Shown in pieces: positions 25,530 to 34,767 of a stretch of DNA of 45,998 nt. Under the pieces are notes generated by a model that was given only the letters and a program-made list of their open reading frames with translations, was not told the DNA's origin and made no database searches. Where the stretch lies: NCBI GenBank assembly GCA_945860265.1, contig CAMAQF010000027.1, forward strand, positions 1-45,998, written 5' to 3'. Each line of letters begins with the position of its first letter. Within the stretch, counting starts at the first letter, position 1. The position numbers and the translations under genes were made by a program. The DNA is from Emticicia agri (GTDB lineage: Bacteria > Bacteroidota > Bacteroidia > Cytophagales > Spirosomataceae).

Positions 25530-26113
25530 ATGTATTAAAAAAATGGCAAGGATATGAAGAACTTGCTAATTTTAAGCTTGTGGGAGGCACTGCATTATCG
25601 CTTTTTTACGGCCATCGAAAATCAGTTGATATTGATTTATTTTCAGCAAATGAAATACCTCAATCGCTTAATGTTCTAATGGCAAAAAATAATAACATCA
25701 ACATTATTGTTAATGGTAGATATCATGTAGCGATTGCTGATAATGGAATAAAAGTTGATTTTGCTTTTTGGAATATGGAATTTGAAGAATTCGATACGAT
25801 TGATGGTATTCGCATGGCAAGTCCTCTTGATATTTTTGCTATGAAATTGGACGCTATTACTACTCGTCGTACACAAAAAGATTATTTCGATATCGCAGAA
25901 CTTATTCAGTATTTTGGATTAAAAAAAGGTTTTGAAAGATATAACAAACACTTTCCATATTCAAAAAACTCTCAAATAATTTTTGAAGCAATTGGAGGAA
26001 TAGATGATGCTGATGAGTCTGAAACTCCCATTATGTTAAAAAACCAAAAATGGGAAGAAGCAAAACTATTTATCAAAACATCAGCACAAAATTTCTTTTT
26101 AAAAGGTCTTTGA
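25493..26113 (+). CDS. AbiEii/AbiGii-type nucleotidyltransferase toxin
   Basis: A 206-aa protein of the AbiEii/MenT nucleotidyltransferase superfamily. The motif GGTALSLFYGHRKSVDIDLF (31-50) contains the GG pair and metal-binding D46 and D48. Later motifs are DFAFWNMEFEEFD, SPLDIFAMKLDAITTRRTQKD (a conserved Lys-rich helix) and DYFDIAELIQYFG. Members of this family add nucleotides to tRNA ends or otherwise block growth, and act in phage abortive infection. All catalytic residues look present, so it seems intact. It overlaps the antitoxin by 37 bases and ends 12 bases before the second ATP-grasp gene. Confidence 0.88.
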   Translation: MLQYQTVSPTLLNVLKKWQGYEELANFKLVGGTALSLFYGHRKSVDIDLFSANEIPQSLNVLMAKNNNINIIVNGRYHVAIADNGIKVDFAFWNMEFEEFDTIDGIRMASPLDIFAMKLDAITTRRTQKDYFDIAELIQYFGLKKGFERYNKHFPYSKNSQIIFEAIGGIDDADESETPIMLKNQKWEEAKLFIKTSAQNFFLKGL

Positions 26114-26125
26114 AATAGCTTCATA

Positions 26126-27352
26126 ATGATACCATCAATCAGACAACAATTCAACGAAAATTTCACGCCCGAAAAATACGATGCAATGATTAACGAAATT
26201 CATAAGGATTTTCCTAATCAACTTGATTTTCGAGTAGCAGAAACACCTGTTTTTGTACCAAAAGAATTAAAAATCAAGCTATTACAGGCTTGTAATGATA
26301 TAATTGATGTTTTGTTAAAACCAGATTTCAAGGAAAAAACCAATCGAGCGATTCCAGAAAACCAAAATGTACCAAATGAAGACGCACATCCGAGTTTTTT
26401 GGCAATTGATTTTGCAATTTGTAAGGATGAAAACGGAGAATTAAGTCCACAACTAATTGAATTACAAGGATTTCCATCACTTTTTGGTTATCAATGGTAT
26501 TTGGGACAGAAATACCGCAAATTCTTTATCGATCCAAAAAATTTTAGCCAATACTTTAATCGTCTTTCAATGTCATCATATGTTGATGAAATGAAAAAAG
26601 TGTTGCTCGGAGGCGAAGCTGTCGAAAATGTAATTTTACTCGAAATTTATCCAGAACAACAAAAAACCCGTTTAGATTTTGAAATCACTCGCCAACTTTG
26701 GGGAATTGAACCTGTCTGTTTGACCAAAATTATAAAAGTTGGCCGACAACTTTTCTACGAAAAAGAAGGAAAAACAATCGAAATAAAAAGAATTTATAAT
26801 CGACTAATTTTTGATGATTTATTACGCAATTTTCCTGCGGGCGGCGGTCCACATTTAAAGACAAACTTCAAAATGACCGATGATGTGGATGTTAAATGGG
26901 TAACGCATCCAAATTGGTTTTTTCGCATAAGCAAATTCACTTTACCTTTGTTCAAAAGTGCATTTGTTCCCCAAAGTTTCTTTCTTTCTGATTTGAAAGA
27001 ATACCCTGATGATTTAGAAAATTACGTTTTAAAACCATTATTTTCTTTTGCAGGAAGTGGCGTAAAACTTAATTTTACTAAAGATGATTTAGATGCGATT
27101 TCTGACAAAGAAACCGGCGGAGTTCCGCATTATTTGATTCAGAAAAAAGTAAAATACGAACCAATTATTGAAGACAAAGATGGAAATTCGATTAAGACCG
27201 AAATAAGGTTGTTATTTACTTGGGAAGATAATACCACAAGACCGAAACTTATAACAAATCTTGCTCGTTTGAGCCGTGGGGAAATGATTGGTGTAAACTT
27301 CAACAAAAACTTCGATTGGGTAGGTGGCAGTTGTGCCTTTTTTGAAGATTAA
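26126..27352 (+). CDS. ATP-grasp-like ligase (second of two in the cluster)
   Basis: A 408-aa protein. Features that read like an ATP-grasp fold, perhaps circularly permuted or glutathionylspermidine-synthetase-like, are LIELQGFPSLFGYQWYLGQK, IEIKRIYNRLIFDDLLRNF, NYVLKPLFSFAGSGVKLNF (glycine loop) and YLIQKKVKYEPI, with EIRLLFTW and the terminal NFNKNFDWVGGSCAFFED. No signal peptide or membrane segment. The early FLAIDFAIC may begin the substrate-binding part. It is the last gene of the cluster. With the first ATP-grasp and GCS2 enzymes it would allow up to three ligation steps. The ATP-grasp call rests on motifs only. Confidence 0.65.
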   Translation: MIPSIRQQFNENFTPEKYDAMINEIHKDFPNQLDFRVAETPVFVPKELKIKLLQACNDIIDVLLKPDFKEKTNRAIPENQNVPNEDAHPSFLAIDFAICKDENGELSPQLIELQGFPSLFGYQWYLGQKYRKFFIDPKNFSQYFNRLSMSSYVDEMKKVLLGGEAVENVILLEIYPEQQKTRLDFEITRQLWGIEPVCLTKIIKVGRQLFYEKEGKTIEIKRIYNRLIFDDLLRNFPAGGGPHLKTNFKMTDDVDVKWVTHPNWFFRISKFTLPLFKSAFVPQSFFLSDLKEYPDDLENYVLKPLFSFAGSGVKLNFTKDDLDAISDKETGGVPHYLIQKKVKYEPIIEDKDGNSIKTEIRLLFTWEDNTTRPKLITNLARLSRGEMIGVNFNKNFDWVGGSCAFFED

Positions 27353-27695
27353 TTTTTACTCCTTGATAATTTCTGAGAAACAGTGCCTCATATTGTAAAT
27401 ACAAACGTAGAAGCAATTTATAAAACTCATAACTACAAAATATTTAGAAAAAACAAAATGTATTTCATTAAATGAAATTAAAATAGGCATTTTAAACTGA
27501 TAATTATTGCTGAAACTAAATCTTCACGTTAAGTTATTTCTTGGACAATTTATAGCGACAAAATTGTTTTATTGAGCAAAATCTAATTTTCAAAATAGAG
27601 ATAAAAGGAAACAAAACTTTAGTATATTTACCGTATAAATTATTGAAAAAATACAAATCCTATCTATCCTTGGTTTTAAAATTAGATAACTAAAA
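27353..27695. other. Intergenic region between ligase cluster and sialidase-like gene
   Basis: AT-rich spacer of 343 bases. The only clear structure is the palindrome ATTTCATTAAATGAAAT at 27462-27478, without a T-run. An imperfect inverted repeat, ACAATTT...AAAATTGT, lies near 27544-27568. No open frame with protein-like content was found. Confidence 0.5.
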
Positions 27696-28715
27696 ATGAA
27701 AAAAACATTTACTATCGTTACTCTATTGTTGAATTTTGCGTCTTTTGCTCAAGTTAAACTCATAAAAGAGCAATTTATTAATGCAAAACCCGAAGAGATT
27801 TCTTGCCACGCCTCCACAATCGTAGAGCTTTCTGAAGGGAAATTTATGGCTGCTTGGTTTGCTGGCTTACACGAAAACCACCCCAAAGTTTGTATTTGGG
27901 TGGCTAGCTCCAAAAACAACGTTTGGGAAAAACCAATCAAAGTTGCCGACGGTATTTATGAAGGAAAACAATACGCTTGTTGGAATCCAGTTTTGTTTAA
28001 AAATCCTGCTGGAAAAATATTTTTATTCTATAAAGTTGGCATCAATCCTAGAGAATGGTGGGGAATGATGAAAAGCTCAACCAATGAAGGAAAAACGTGG
28101 TCGGTTGCTACTCGTCTTCCAAACGATATTCTTGGCCCAATCAAAAACAAAAGTATTCTACTAAAAAACGGAGATATTTTGCATCCTTCAAGTACCGAAA
28201 GTGTGGATAGTAAAGTTTGGCATACTCATGTAGAAATTTCAGACTCAAACGGAGAAAATTGGAGGAAAATCCCCATTGAATGTGGGGAATATGGTGTAAT
28301 TCAGCCTTCGGTATTAATTCATAAAGATGGCAGATTGCAAATGCTTTTGCGTAGCCGTCAAAACAAAATTATCCAATCTTGGTCGTCTGATAATGGAAAA
28401 ACTTGGGGAGAATTATCTCCTATCAATTTGCCAAACCCAAATTCTGGTATTGATGCAGTTACGTTGAAAGATGGTTCTTTTTTGTTGGTTTATAACTCAC
28501 TTCCATCGGGCAAAGAGTGGTCGAAAGGCAGAAATGTTTTGAAATTAGGACATTCAAAAGATGGCATTAATTGGACAGACATTTATACGCTCGAAAATCA
28601 AGAAAAAGGAGAATTTAGCTACCCAGCCATTATTCAATCATCTGATGGTTTAGTTCATATTACTTATACTTATGATAGAAAGTTGATTAAAGATGTTGTT
28701 TTGGAAATTAAGTAA
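27696..28715 (+). CDS. Secreted sialidase-like (BNR/Asp-box) protein
   Basis: A 339-aa protein with a signal peptide (TLLLNFASFAQ). It is a six-bladed propeller candidate with Asp-box-like repeats: SSTNEGKTWS, SWSSDNGKTWGE and SKDGINWTDI. The start ISCHASTIVELSEGKFMAAW and the central ILHPSSTESVDSKVWHTHVE are typical of the BNR_2 sialidase-like family. Members range from true exo-sialidases to enzymes on other sugars. I could not confirm the full arginine triad. It is a lone gene; sialate-O-acetylesterase-like genes in the window are far away. Confidence 0.8.
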   Translation: MKKTFTIVTLLLNFASFAQVKLIKEQFINAKPEEISCHASTIVELSEGKFMAAWFAGLHENHPKVCIWVASSKNNVWEKPIKVADGIYEGKQYACWNPVLFKNPAGKIFLFYKVGINPREWWGMMKSSTNEGKTWSVATRLPNDILGPIKNKSILLKNGDILHPSSTESVDSKVWHTHVEISDSNGENWRKIPIECGEYGVIQPSVLIHKDGRLQMLLRSRQNKIIQSWSSDNGKTWGELSPINLPNPNSGIDAVTLKDGSFLLVYNSLPSGKEWSKGRNVLKLGHSKDGINWTDIYTLENQEKGEFSYPAIIQSSDGLVHITYTYDRKLIKDVVLEIK

Positions 28716-28760
28716 AACCAAACGAGGCTATTTCAAAATATGCAATAGCCGCGTTTGGTT
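28716..28760. terminator. Hairpin after the sialidase-like gene
   Basis: Seventeen-base arms AACCAAACGAGGCTATT and AATAGCCGCGTTTGGTT with one mismatch, starting at the stop codon. There is no long T-run after it, so it is probably a terminator or a 3'-end stabiliser. It could also serve the small reverse-strand ORF at 28779. Confidence 0.6.
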
Positions 28761-28778
28761 AGTTGTAAAACTCCTATT

Positions 28779-28934
28779 TTAGTTCATGGATATTCTACCC
28801 GAGCTATCAAAAAAAGTAGCCCTCACCAATTTCTCTTCTTTAAAATGTTCAATTTTCTTAACTTTTACAGAATCGGAAGCCTTGCTTGGTAGTAAGAGCA
28901 AAAGTAGTAATTTGTAGAATTTTGTGGTTATCAT
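28779..28934 (-). CDS. Possible small secreted protein (51 aa)
   Basis: A frame from an internal ATG gives MITTKFYKLLLLLLLPSKAS, which looks like a signal peptide, then a short polar tail ending SGRISMN. An upstream ATG at 28988 would add 18 residues and spoil the signal. There is no family match I recognise. The hydrophobic run could also be chance in AT-rich DNA, so this is a weak call. Confidence 0.35.
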   Translation of the reverse strand: MITTKFYKLLLLLLLPSKASDSVKVKKIEHFKEEKLVRATFFDSSGRISMN

Positions 28935-29007
28935 TGTGCAATTTTCACTATTTTTCAAATAACTAGGTTTTTTATTGATTTCTATCAAATTTTAAAGAAT
29001 ATTCTAT

Positions 29008-29040
29008 AAAAAAGCACCTGCCAATAAATGGCTGGTGCTT
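29008..29040 (-). terminator. Terminator after the DUF2283 gene
   Basis: Arms AAGCACCTGCCA and TGGCTGGTGCTT with one mismatch and a 5-base loop. The reverse transcript ends in TTTTTTATAG, so it serves the reverse-strand DUF2283 gene that stops at 29063. Confidence 0.75.
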
Positions 29041-29062
29041 ATCAAATTTTTATAACGTTATT

Positions 29063-29257
29063 TTAGGCAAACTCATATTCAACTTTTGAGGGTTGATTAG
29101 ATGATTTTGAAGCATTTAATACTTCTATACCTACAAGTTGTCCATCAATAGAATAATCTAAAATTACACCTTTTTTATCTTCGTCGGATTCGTCTATTTG
29201 CAAATCACTTAGGCGAATATATAGTATATCGGTTTCTTTATCGTATTTTACCTTCAT
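29063..29257 (-). CDS. DUF2283 family protein
   Basis: A 64-aa protein: MKVKYDKETDILYIRLSD, then GVILDYSIDGQLVGIEVLNAS, the full DUF2283 pattern. In many genomes DUF2283 genes follow a DUF4258 gene, and the pair is thought to act as a toxin-antitoxin-like module. The same order is seen here, with ATGA overlap between the two genes. It is intact and ends at a terminator. Confidence 0.9.
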   Translation of the reverse strand: MKVKYDKETDILYIRLSDLQIDESDEDKKGVILDYSIDGQLVGIEVLNASKSSNQPSKVEYEFA

Positions 29258-29508
29258 TCGTATTTAGAAAATTTAGATGTTCGATAAACTATTTTTACTA
29301 AGTTCGGTTTTTTGTGTGAATTTACAAAGATTCTAACCAAATAAATTTTCTCCTCTCCAAAAACAACGAGTTTTTGATAGACTAATTGTCCTTCACTTTC
29401 TATTTCAATTTTATCAGGTTCAGCCAATACCTCAAATACAATTTCTTGTGGTATTCCTATTGACTGACATTGTTCAATAGCATGAAAAGATAATTCAAAT
29501 TGAGGTAT
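29254..29508 (-). CDS. DUF4258-like protein lacking an ATG start
   Basis: An open frame of about 84 codons between a stop at 29512-29514 and a TGA overlapping the DUF2283 ATG. The product has FELSFHAIEQCQSIGIPQEI near the start and later VYQKLVVFGEEKIYLVRIF and KPNLVKIVYRTSKFSKYE, which matches DUF4258 (a RelE-like small fold) closely, with the expected His and basic tail. No ATG, GTG or TTG occurs where the protein should start; the codon at the expected place is ATA (ATA CCT CAA TTT). It is either translated from ATA/other rare start, or is a gene inactivated by an ATG-to-ATA change. Confidence 0.65.
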   Translation of the reverse strand: MPQFELSFHAIEQCQSIGIPQEIVFEVLAEPDKIEIESEGQLVYQKLVVFGEEKIYLVRIFVNSHKKPNLVKIVYRTSKFSKYE

Positions 29509-29545
29509 GTTTTAAATAAGTTTAATAAATTAATGGTCAATTTAC

Positions 29546-29582
29546 AAAAAAAGTACCTCAAAATCTCTTCCAAGGTACCTTT
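29546..29582 (-). terminator. Terminator of the aconitase gene
   Basis: On the reverse strand the arms are AAAGGTACCTT and GAGGTACTTTTTTT, paired with two G-U steps and followed by U-rich sequence. It lies 25 bases after the aconitase stop. Confidence 0.7.
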
Positions 29583-29606
29583 CAAAAAATTATTAATCAA
29601 AACGTC

Positions 29607-31880
29607 TTATTGCTTCGCTGCTTCAGCAGCAATCAAATTCAAGGCTGAACCTGCCTTAAACCAGCCAATTTGGCTTTCGTTATAAGTATGATTCAATTTG
29701 ATTTCGTCTTTTGAGCCATTTTTATGCTTGGCAATTAATGTCAAAGGAATTCCTTCTGTAAAAGTTATCAAGCCCAAAATATCAAAATTATCATCTTCCT
29801 GAATTTTATCATAATCGGCAGGATTGGCAAATGTCAAACCCAACATACCTTGTTTCTTCAAGTTTGTTTCGTGAATACGAGCAAACGAACGAACGATGAT
29901 AGCACGAACACCTAAATGACGTGGCTCCATAGCTGCGTGTTCACGAGATGAACCTTCACCGTAGTTTTCGTCACCGATTACGATTGTACCTACGCCAGCG
30001 GCTTTGTAAGCACGTTGTACCGTTGGAACTTCGCCATATTGTCCAGTTAATTGGTTTTTAACAGTATTTGCTTTACCGTTTGCAAAGTTAATTGCACCAA
30101 TCAAAAGGTTATTTGAGATATTGTCAAGGTGTCCACGGAATTTCAACCACGGGCCAGCCATTGAAATATGGTCAGTCGTACATTTTCCTTGGGCTTTAAT
30201 CAATAATTTCAAGCCAGAAAGGTCAGTTCCTTCCCAAGCCTTAAATGGCTCAAGTAACTGCAAACGGTCAGATTTTGGACTTACCGCCACTTTTACTTTA
30301 CTACCGTCTTTCTTAGGTTTTTGGTATCCTGCATCTTTCACATCAAAGCCCATTGGCGGTAATTCAACACCAAATGGATTTTCGAGTTTTACTTGCTCAC
30401 CTTTTTCGTTAGTCAAAGTATCTTTTACAGGGTTGAAAGTCAAATCTCCTGCAATAGCAAATGCCGTTACGATTTCAGGTGAAGCAACGAATGCGTGCGT
30501 ATTTGGATTTCCATCGGCACGTTTCGCAAAGTTACGGTTGAATGATGTGATGATTGAGTTACGCTCACCTTTTTCAGCTCCGTGTCTTGCCCATTGACCA
30601 ATACATGGCCCACAAGCATTTGCAAGAACAACACCACCGATTGCATCAAATTTAGCAAGGATACCATCACGCTCGGCTGTGAAACGAACTAATTCCGAAC
30701 CTGGCGTGATTGTAAATTCTGCTTTGGCTTTGATATTTTTAGCAGCAGCTTGCGAAGCGATTGAAGCGGCACGTGTCATGTCTTCGTAAGAAGAGTTTGT
30801 ACATGAGCCAATCAAGCCTACATCTAATTTTTGAGGCCATTTGTTTTTGATAACGGCTTTTGCAAATTTAGATAAAGGCCAAGCTAAATCTGGCGTGAAT
30901 GGTCCATTGACTCTTGGCTCCAATCTCGAAAGATTAATTTCGATAACTTGGTCATAGTATACTTCAGGATTGTCAATACACTCTTGGTCAGGGCGAAGCA
31001 AATCTTTAATTCCATTGGCCAAAGAAGCAACTTTTGCACGTCCAGTAGCCTTTAAGTAAGCTGCCATCTTTCTGTCATAACCGAAAAGTGATGTTGTTGC
31101 ACCAATTTCAGCACCCATATTACAAACAGTACCTTTACCAGTTGCTGATAAACTATCTGCACCTTTACCTATATATTCAACGATTGCACCAGTACCACCT
31201 TTCACAGTTAATTGTCCAGCCACTTCCAAGATAACATCTTTTGCGGAAGCCCATCCTTTTAGTTTACCAGTCAATTTTACACCGATTAATTTTGGCATTT
31301 TTAATTCCCAAGCTAAGCCTGCCATTACATCGCAAGCATCAGCTCCACCAACGCCAATTGCAACCATGCCCAAACCACCTGCATTTGGTGTGTGCGAGTC
31401 AGTTCCAATCATCATACCACCAGGGAATGCGTAGTTTTCGATAACTACTTGGTGAATAATACCAGCACCCGCTTTCCAGAAACCGATTCCATATTTATTC
31501 GAAACAGAAGCTAAAAAATCATAAACTTCTTTATTTTTTTCAGTAGCAATCTTTAAATCATCTGTTGCACCAACTTTAGCTTGAATCAAGTGATCGCAGT
31601 GAACTGTTGAAGGAACAGCAACTTGAGGACGACCAGCCGACATAAATTGCAATAGAGCCATTTGGGCAGTAGCATCTTGCATAGCTACACGGTCAGGAGC
31701 AAAATCTACGTAATCAACACCTCTTCCGTAAGCCCTAGAAGCTGCTCCTTCGCACAAATGAGAATAAAGAATTTTTTCGGCCAAAGTAAGTGGTCTGCCT
31801 ATTGCTTCACGAGCAGCGGCTACTCTTTCTGGCATTTGAGCGTAAACGCTCTTAATCATATCCAAGTCAAAAACTGCCAT
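29607..31880 (-). CDS. Aconitate hydratase
   Basis: A 757-aa TCA-cycle enzyme converting citrate to isocitrate. The 4Fe-4S ligands lie in [17 protein letters not shown] and in [18 protein letters not shown]. Other signatures are [39 protein letters not shown], and the C-terminal swivel [22 protein letters not shown]. The mature mitochondrial-type length and ordering place it with the mitochondrial-aconitase-like class rather than AcnB. It is monocistronic, with a promoter about 100 bases upstream. The symbol is left blank because the class naming varies. Confidence 0.96.
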   Translation of the reverse strand: MAVFDLDMIKSVYAQMPERVAAAREAIGRPLTLAEKILYSHLCEGAASRAYGRGVDYVDFAPDRVAMQDATAQMALLQFMSAGRPQVAVPSTVHCDHLIQAKVGATDDLKIATEKNKEVYDFLASVSNKYGIGFWKAGAGIIHQVVIENYAFPGGMMIGTDSHTPNAGGLGMVAIGVGGADACDVMAGLAWELKMPKLIGVKLTGKLKGWASAKDVILEVAGQLTVKGGTGAIVEYIGKGADSLSATGKGTVCNMGAEIGATTSLFGYDRKMAAYLKATGRAKVASLANGIKDLLRPDQECIDNPEVYYDQVIEINLSRLEPRVNGPFTPDLAWPLSKFAKAVIKNKWPQKLDVGLIGSCTNSSYEDMTRAASIASQAAAKNIKAKAEFTITPGSELVRFTAERDGILAKFDAIGGVVLANACGPCIGQWARHGAEKGERNSIITSFNRNFAKRADGNPNTHAFVASPEIVTAFAIAGDLTFNPVKDTLTNEKGEQVKLENPFGVELPPMGFDVKDAGYQKPKKDGSKVKVAVSPKSDRLQLLEPFKAWEGTDLSGLKLLIKAQGKCTTDHISMAGPWLKFRGHLDNISNNLLIGAINFANGKANTVKNQLTGQYGEVPTVQRAYKAAGVGTIVIGDENYGEGSSREHAAMEPRHLGVRAIIVRSFARIHETNLKKQGMLGLTFANPADYDKIQEDDNFDILGLITFTEGIPLTLIAKHKNGSKDEIKLNHTYNESQIGWFKAGSALNLIAAEAAKQ

Positions 31881-31982
31881 TTATTAAAATAATTAAAGAT
31901 TTATAATTACCGTTATTTTCTTAAAAATTGATATTTAAAACAAAAGTTCTTAACATCATTAGAATAAGGTGAGGAATTAATG

Positions 31983-32013
31983 CAAAAATAGAATAGAAGC
32001 GATGTAAATACAA
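31983..32013 (-). promoter_or_regulatory. Promoter of the aconitase gene
   Basis: On the reverse strand, TTG, 20 bases, then TATTTTTG followed by C: a good match to the Bacteroidota -33/-7 pattern. It implies a leader of about 95 bases before the aconitase ATG. Confidence 0.6.
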
Positions 32014-32180
32014 CCTTTAGGAACGATTATCTTAAAATTTTATCAAAAAAAGCACAATTTGAACCAAAAAATAATAAATATGTCTTTGATAAATCTTTTT
32101 TTTATGAATTCTACATAGTATTATTGTTGATTATAATAATTAAAAAAGATATATTTTTGGCATTTTATTAAAGAAAATAG

Positions 32181-32208
32181 TTGTTTAATGAATCAAGGCT
32201 TATATTTG
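32181..32208 (+). promoter_or_regulatory. Promoter of topA
   Basis: TTG, 17 bases, then TATATTTG, an exact -7 match of the Bacteroidota housekeeping promoter. The start codon follows 26 bases later, so the leader is very short. Confidence 0.65.
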
Positions 32209-32234
32209 AGCCATAATAATCAAAATCAGGATAG

Positions 32235-34718
32235 ATGTCGAAAAATTTAGTCATAGTTGAGTCCCCTGCCAAAGCCAAGACAATTGAAGGTTATCTTGGC
32301 AAAGATTTTACCGTTAAATCAAGTTATGGCCACGTAAGAGATTTACCTGATAAAGAATTAGGAATTGATGTAAAAAAACAATTTTCACCTAAGTATATTG
32401 TATCATCTGAAAAAACTAAGCTGATAAGTGAGTTGAAAAAATTAGCGAAAGAATCAGAAACGGTATGGCTCGCGACCGATGATGACCGTGAAGGAGAGGC
32501 CATTTCTTGGCACTTGAAAGAGGCATTGGGTTTGACAGATTCAACTCCAAGAATTGTATTTAGAGAAATCACCAAAAAAGCAATAACATCGGCTATTGAA
32601 AATCCACGTACAATCAATATGGATTTGGTAAATGCTCAACAAGCTCGCAGGGTTTTAGATAGATTGGTTGGATTTGAATTATCGCCAGTTTTATGGCAAA
32701 AAATACGAACGGGCGAACGCACCAACCTTTCGGCTGGACGTGTACAATCAGTTGCTGTAAGAGTTGTAGTTGACCGTGAGCGTGAAATTGATGCCCACAA
32801 CTCAAAATCTTCTTTCAAGGTAGTTGCTCAATTTATCGTAGAGAAGCGGGATGCCACACAAAGCAAAGTTTTGAATGCTGAACTTGGTAAAAACTTTGAA
32901 AAAGAAGCAGAAGCAAGAGCATTTTTGGAGAAATGTGTCGATGCAATTTTTACTATCAAAAACCTTGAAGTAAAACCTGCTAAAAAATCTCCTGCCGCAC
33001 CTTTCACTACTTCAACTTTGCAACAGGAGGCTTCTCGTAAATTAGGATTCTCGGTTTTGCAAACTATGACTGTAGCTCAGAAACTCTACGAAGCAGGTAA
33101 GATTTCGTATATGCGAACTGACTCCACTAACCTTTCAGGAGAAGCCATAGAAAAAGCAAAAACTCAGATTGAAAATGCTTACGGTGAAAAATATGTAAAA
33201 ACTCGTCAATATAAAACCAAAAACGAAAACGCCCAAGAAGCCCACGAAGCCATTCGTCCAACGGATTTTGGGGTTGAACGTACCGACGGCGATAGAAACG
33301 AACAGCGTTTGTATGAATTGATTTGGAAACGTTCGATTGCCTCACAAATGGCGGATGCCGAACTTGAACGTACTGTTGCAACTATTTCAATTTCAACAAC
33401 CAACGAAGAACTTGTTGCCACTGGTGAGGTAATTAAATTTGATGGTTTCTTGAAAGTTTATTTGGAATCGAATGATGACGAAGACGAAGAAAACAAAGAT
33501 ATGTTGCCGCCATTAAACATCGGTCAAATTTTAGATTTGTCGATAATGAAAGCCACTGAGCGTTTTACAAAACCTGCTGCAAGATATACTGAGGCAAGTT
33601 TAGTAAAGAAACTCGAAGAAATGGGTATTGGCCGACCGTCAACTTATGCACCTACAATTTCGACAATTATTAAGCGGAATTATGTAGTGAAAGAAGACCG
33701 CATTGGAAAGGAAAGAGATTTTAAGGAGTTTACACTTAAAGAAAATTCTATTTCTGAGAGAGTAGGAAAAGAAAACTATGGTACAGAAAAGGCTAAACTT
33801 TTTCCGACAAATATCGGAATAGTTGTAAATGATTTTTTAGTTGAAAATTTTGATGGCGTTATCGACTATAATTTCACGGCTAATGTCGAAAAAAGTTTTG
33901 ATACAATTGCCGATGGAAAAGTTGAATGGCAAAATATTATTTCAAACTTCTACAAAGATTTTCATAGTAAAATTGAGTTAGCTTCTGATGCAAAATCAAC
34001 GGCTGGCACTCGTGAATTGGGTCTAGACCCAAAATCTGGCAAAAAAGTATTAGTTAAAATCGGAAAATTTGGGCCTTATGTTCAAATAGGTGAAAAAGAC
34101 GATGAGGAAAAGCCAACATTTGTGAGCTTACAAAAAGGACAATTGATTGACAAAATCACTCTTGAAGAAGGCTTAGCTTTATTTGATTTGCCAAAATTAC
34201 CAAGAGAGGTTGGTTTTTTTGAAGACCTCCCAATCATTGTTTCTATCGGAAAATTTGGGCCTTATATTAAGCATAACGATAAGTTTTATAATATTGATAA
34301 GTCTGAAGACCCTTATCTAATTGACCAAGATAAGGCAATTGAGCAAATGACAATTCAACGAAATAGCAATGACTTATCTCAACCTAAAGATTTGGGCATT
34401 TACGAAGGTATAGCACTAAATATAGGTAAAGGTCGCTTTGGCCCTTATGTAAAACACGGAGATAAATATTATAATATTGATAGGAAAACTGACCCTGCGA
34501 CACTTACAGTTGAAGGTGCAATTGAAATTATTTTAGCTAAAAAAGCGGCCGAAAGCAATAAAATCATTAAGGAATTTGAAGAAAACAAAACAATTCAAGT
34601 GCTTAATGGACGATATGGGCCATTTATTAAAGCGGGTAAGCGTAATATAAAGATTCCAAAAGGAACCGAACCATCAACATTGACTTTAGAAGATTGTTTG
34701 AAATTGGCAAATGGATAG
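32235..34718 (+). CDS. topA: DNA topoisomerase I
   Basis: An 827-aa type IA topoisomerase that relaxes negative supercoils. The TOPRIM domain begins MSKNLVIVESPAKAKTIEGYL and includes LATDDDREGEAISWHLKEA (metal-binding DxD region). The active-site tyrosine is about Y292 in GKISYMRTDSTNLS. Other core motifs are EAHEAIRPTDFG and LEEMGIGRPSTYAPTIS. The C-terminus has four Topo_C-type repeats at about 593, 655, 717 and 785, each with GKFGPY or GRFGPYVKHGDKYYNI-like cores, and no zinc-finger cysteines, as is common in Bacteroidota. A terminator follows. Confidence 0.98.
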   Translation: MSKNLVIVESPAKAKTIEGYLGKDFTVKSSYGHVRDLPDKELGIDVKKQFSPKYIVSSEKTKLISELKKLAKESETVWLATDDDREGEAISWHLKEALGLTDSTPRIVFREITKKAITSAIENPRTINMDLVNAQQARRVLDRLVGFELSPVLWQKIRTGERTNLSAGRVQSVAVRVVVDREREIDAHNSKSSFKVVAQFIVEKRDATQSKVLNAELGKNFEKEAEARAFLEKCVDAIFTIKNLEVKPAKKSPAAPFTTSTLQQEASRKLGFSVLQTMTVAQKLYEAGKISYMRTDSTNLSGEAIEKAKTQIENAYGEKYVKTRQYKTKNENAQEAHEAIRPTDFGVERTDGDRNEQRLYELIWKRSIASQMADAELERTVATISISTTNEELVATGEVIKFDGFLKVYLESNDDEDEENKDMLPPLNIGQILDLSIMKATERFTKPAARYTEASLVKKLEEMGIGRPSTYAPTISTIIKRNYVVKEDRIGKERDFKEFTLKENSISERVGKENYGTEKAKLFPTNIGIVVNDFLVENFDGVIDYNFTANVEKSFDTIADGKVEWQNIISNFYKDFHSKIELASDAKSTAGTRELGLDPKSGKKVLVKIGKFGPYVQIGEKDDEEKPTFVSLQKGQLIDKITLEEGLALFDLPKLPREVGFFEDLPIIVSIGKFGPYIKHNDKFYNIDKSEDPYLIDQDKAIEQMTIQRNSNDLSQPKDLGIYEGIALNIGKGRFGPYVKHGDKYYNIDRKTDPATLTVEGAIEIILAKKAAESNKIIKEFEENKTIQVLNGRYGPFIKAGKRNIKIPKGTEPSTLTLEDCLKLANG

Positions 34719-34767
34719 TCAAACAATGGTAAACGATAAAAGCTGAAGCAGTAATGCAATAAAATAA

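Larger units (their letters stand above)
31881..32234. other. Divergent promoter region of aconitase and topA
   Basis: AT-rich spacer of 354 bases with divergent promoters for the aconitase gene (31983-32013) and topA (32181-32208). Outside these I see no open frame or hairpin. Confidence 0.7.

Noticed and set aside
27462..27478. Palindrome ATTTCATTAAATGAAAT
   Set aside because: It is pure AT-type symmetry in very AT-rich DNA and has no position relative to a promoter that would suggest an operator.
27696..28715. A sialic-acid degradation locus linking the sialidase-like gene with the acetylesterase-like genes
   Set aside because: The esterase genes are 8.5 and 13.5 kb away, and there is no nanA, nanK, nanE or sialic acid transporter in the window.
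30121..30597. Plus-strand open frame of 158 codons
   Set aside because: Antisense to the aconitase gene, which matches its family without gaps. The frame is a product of codon bias.
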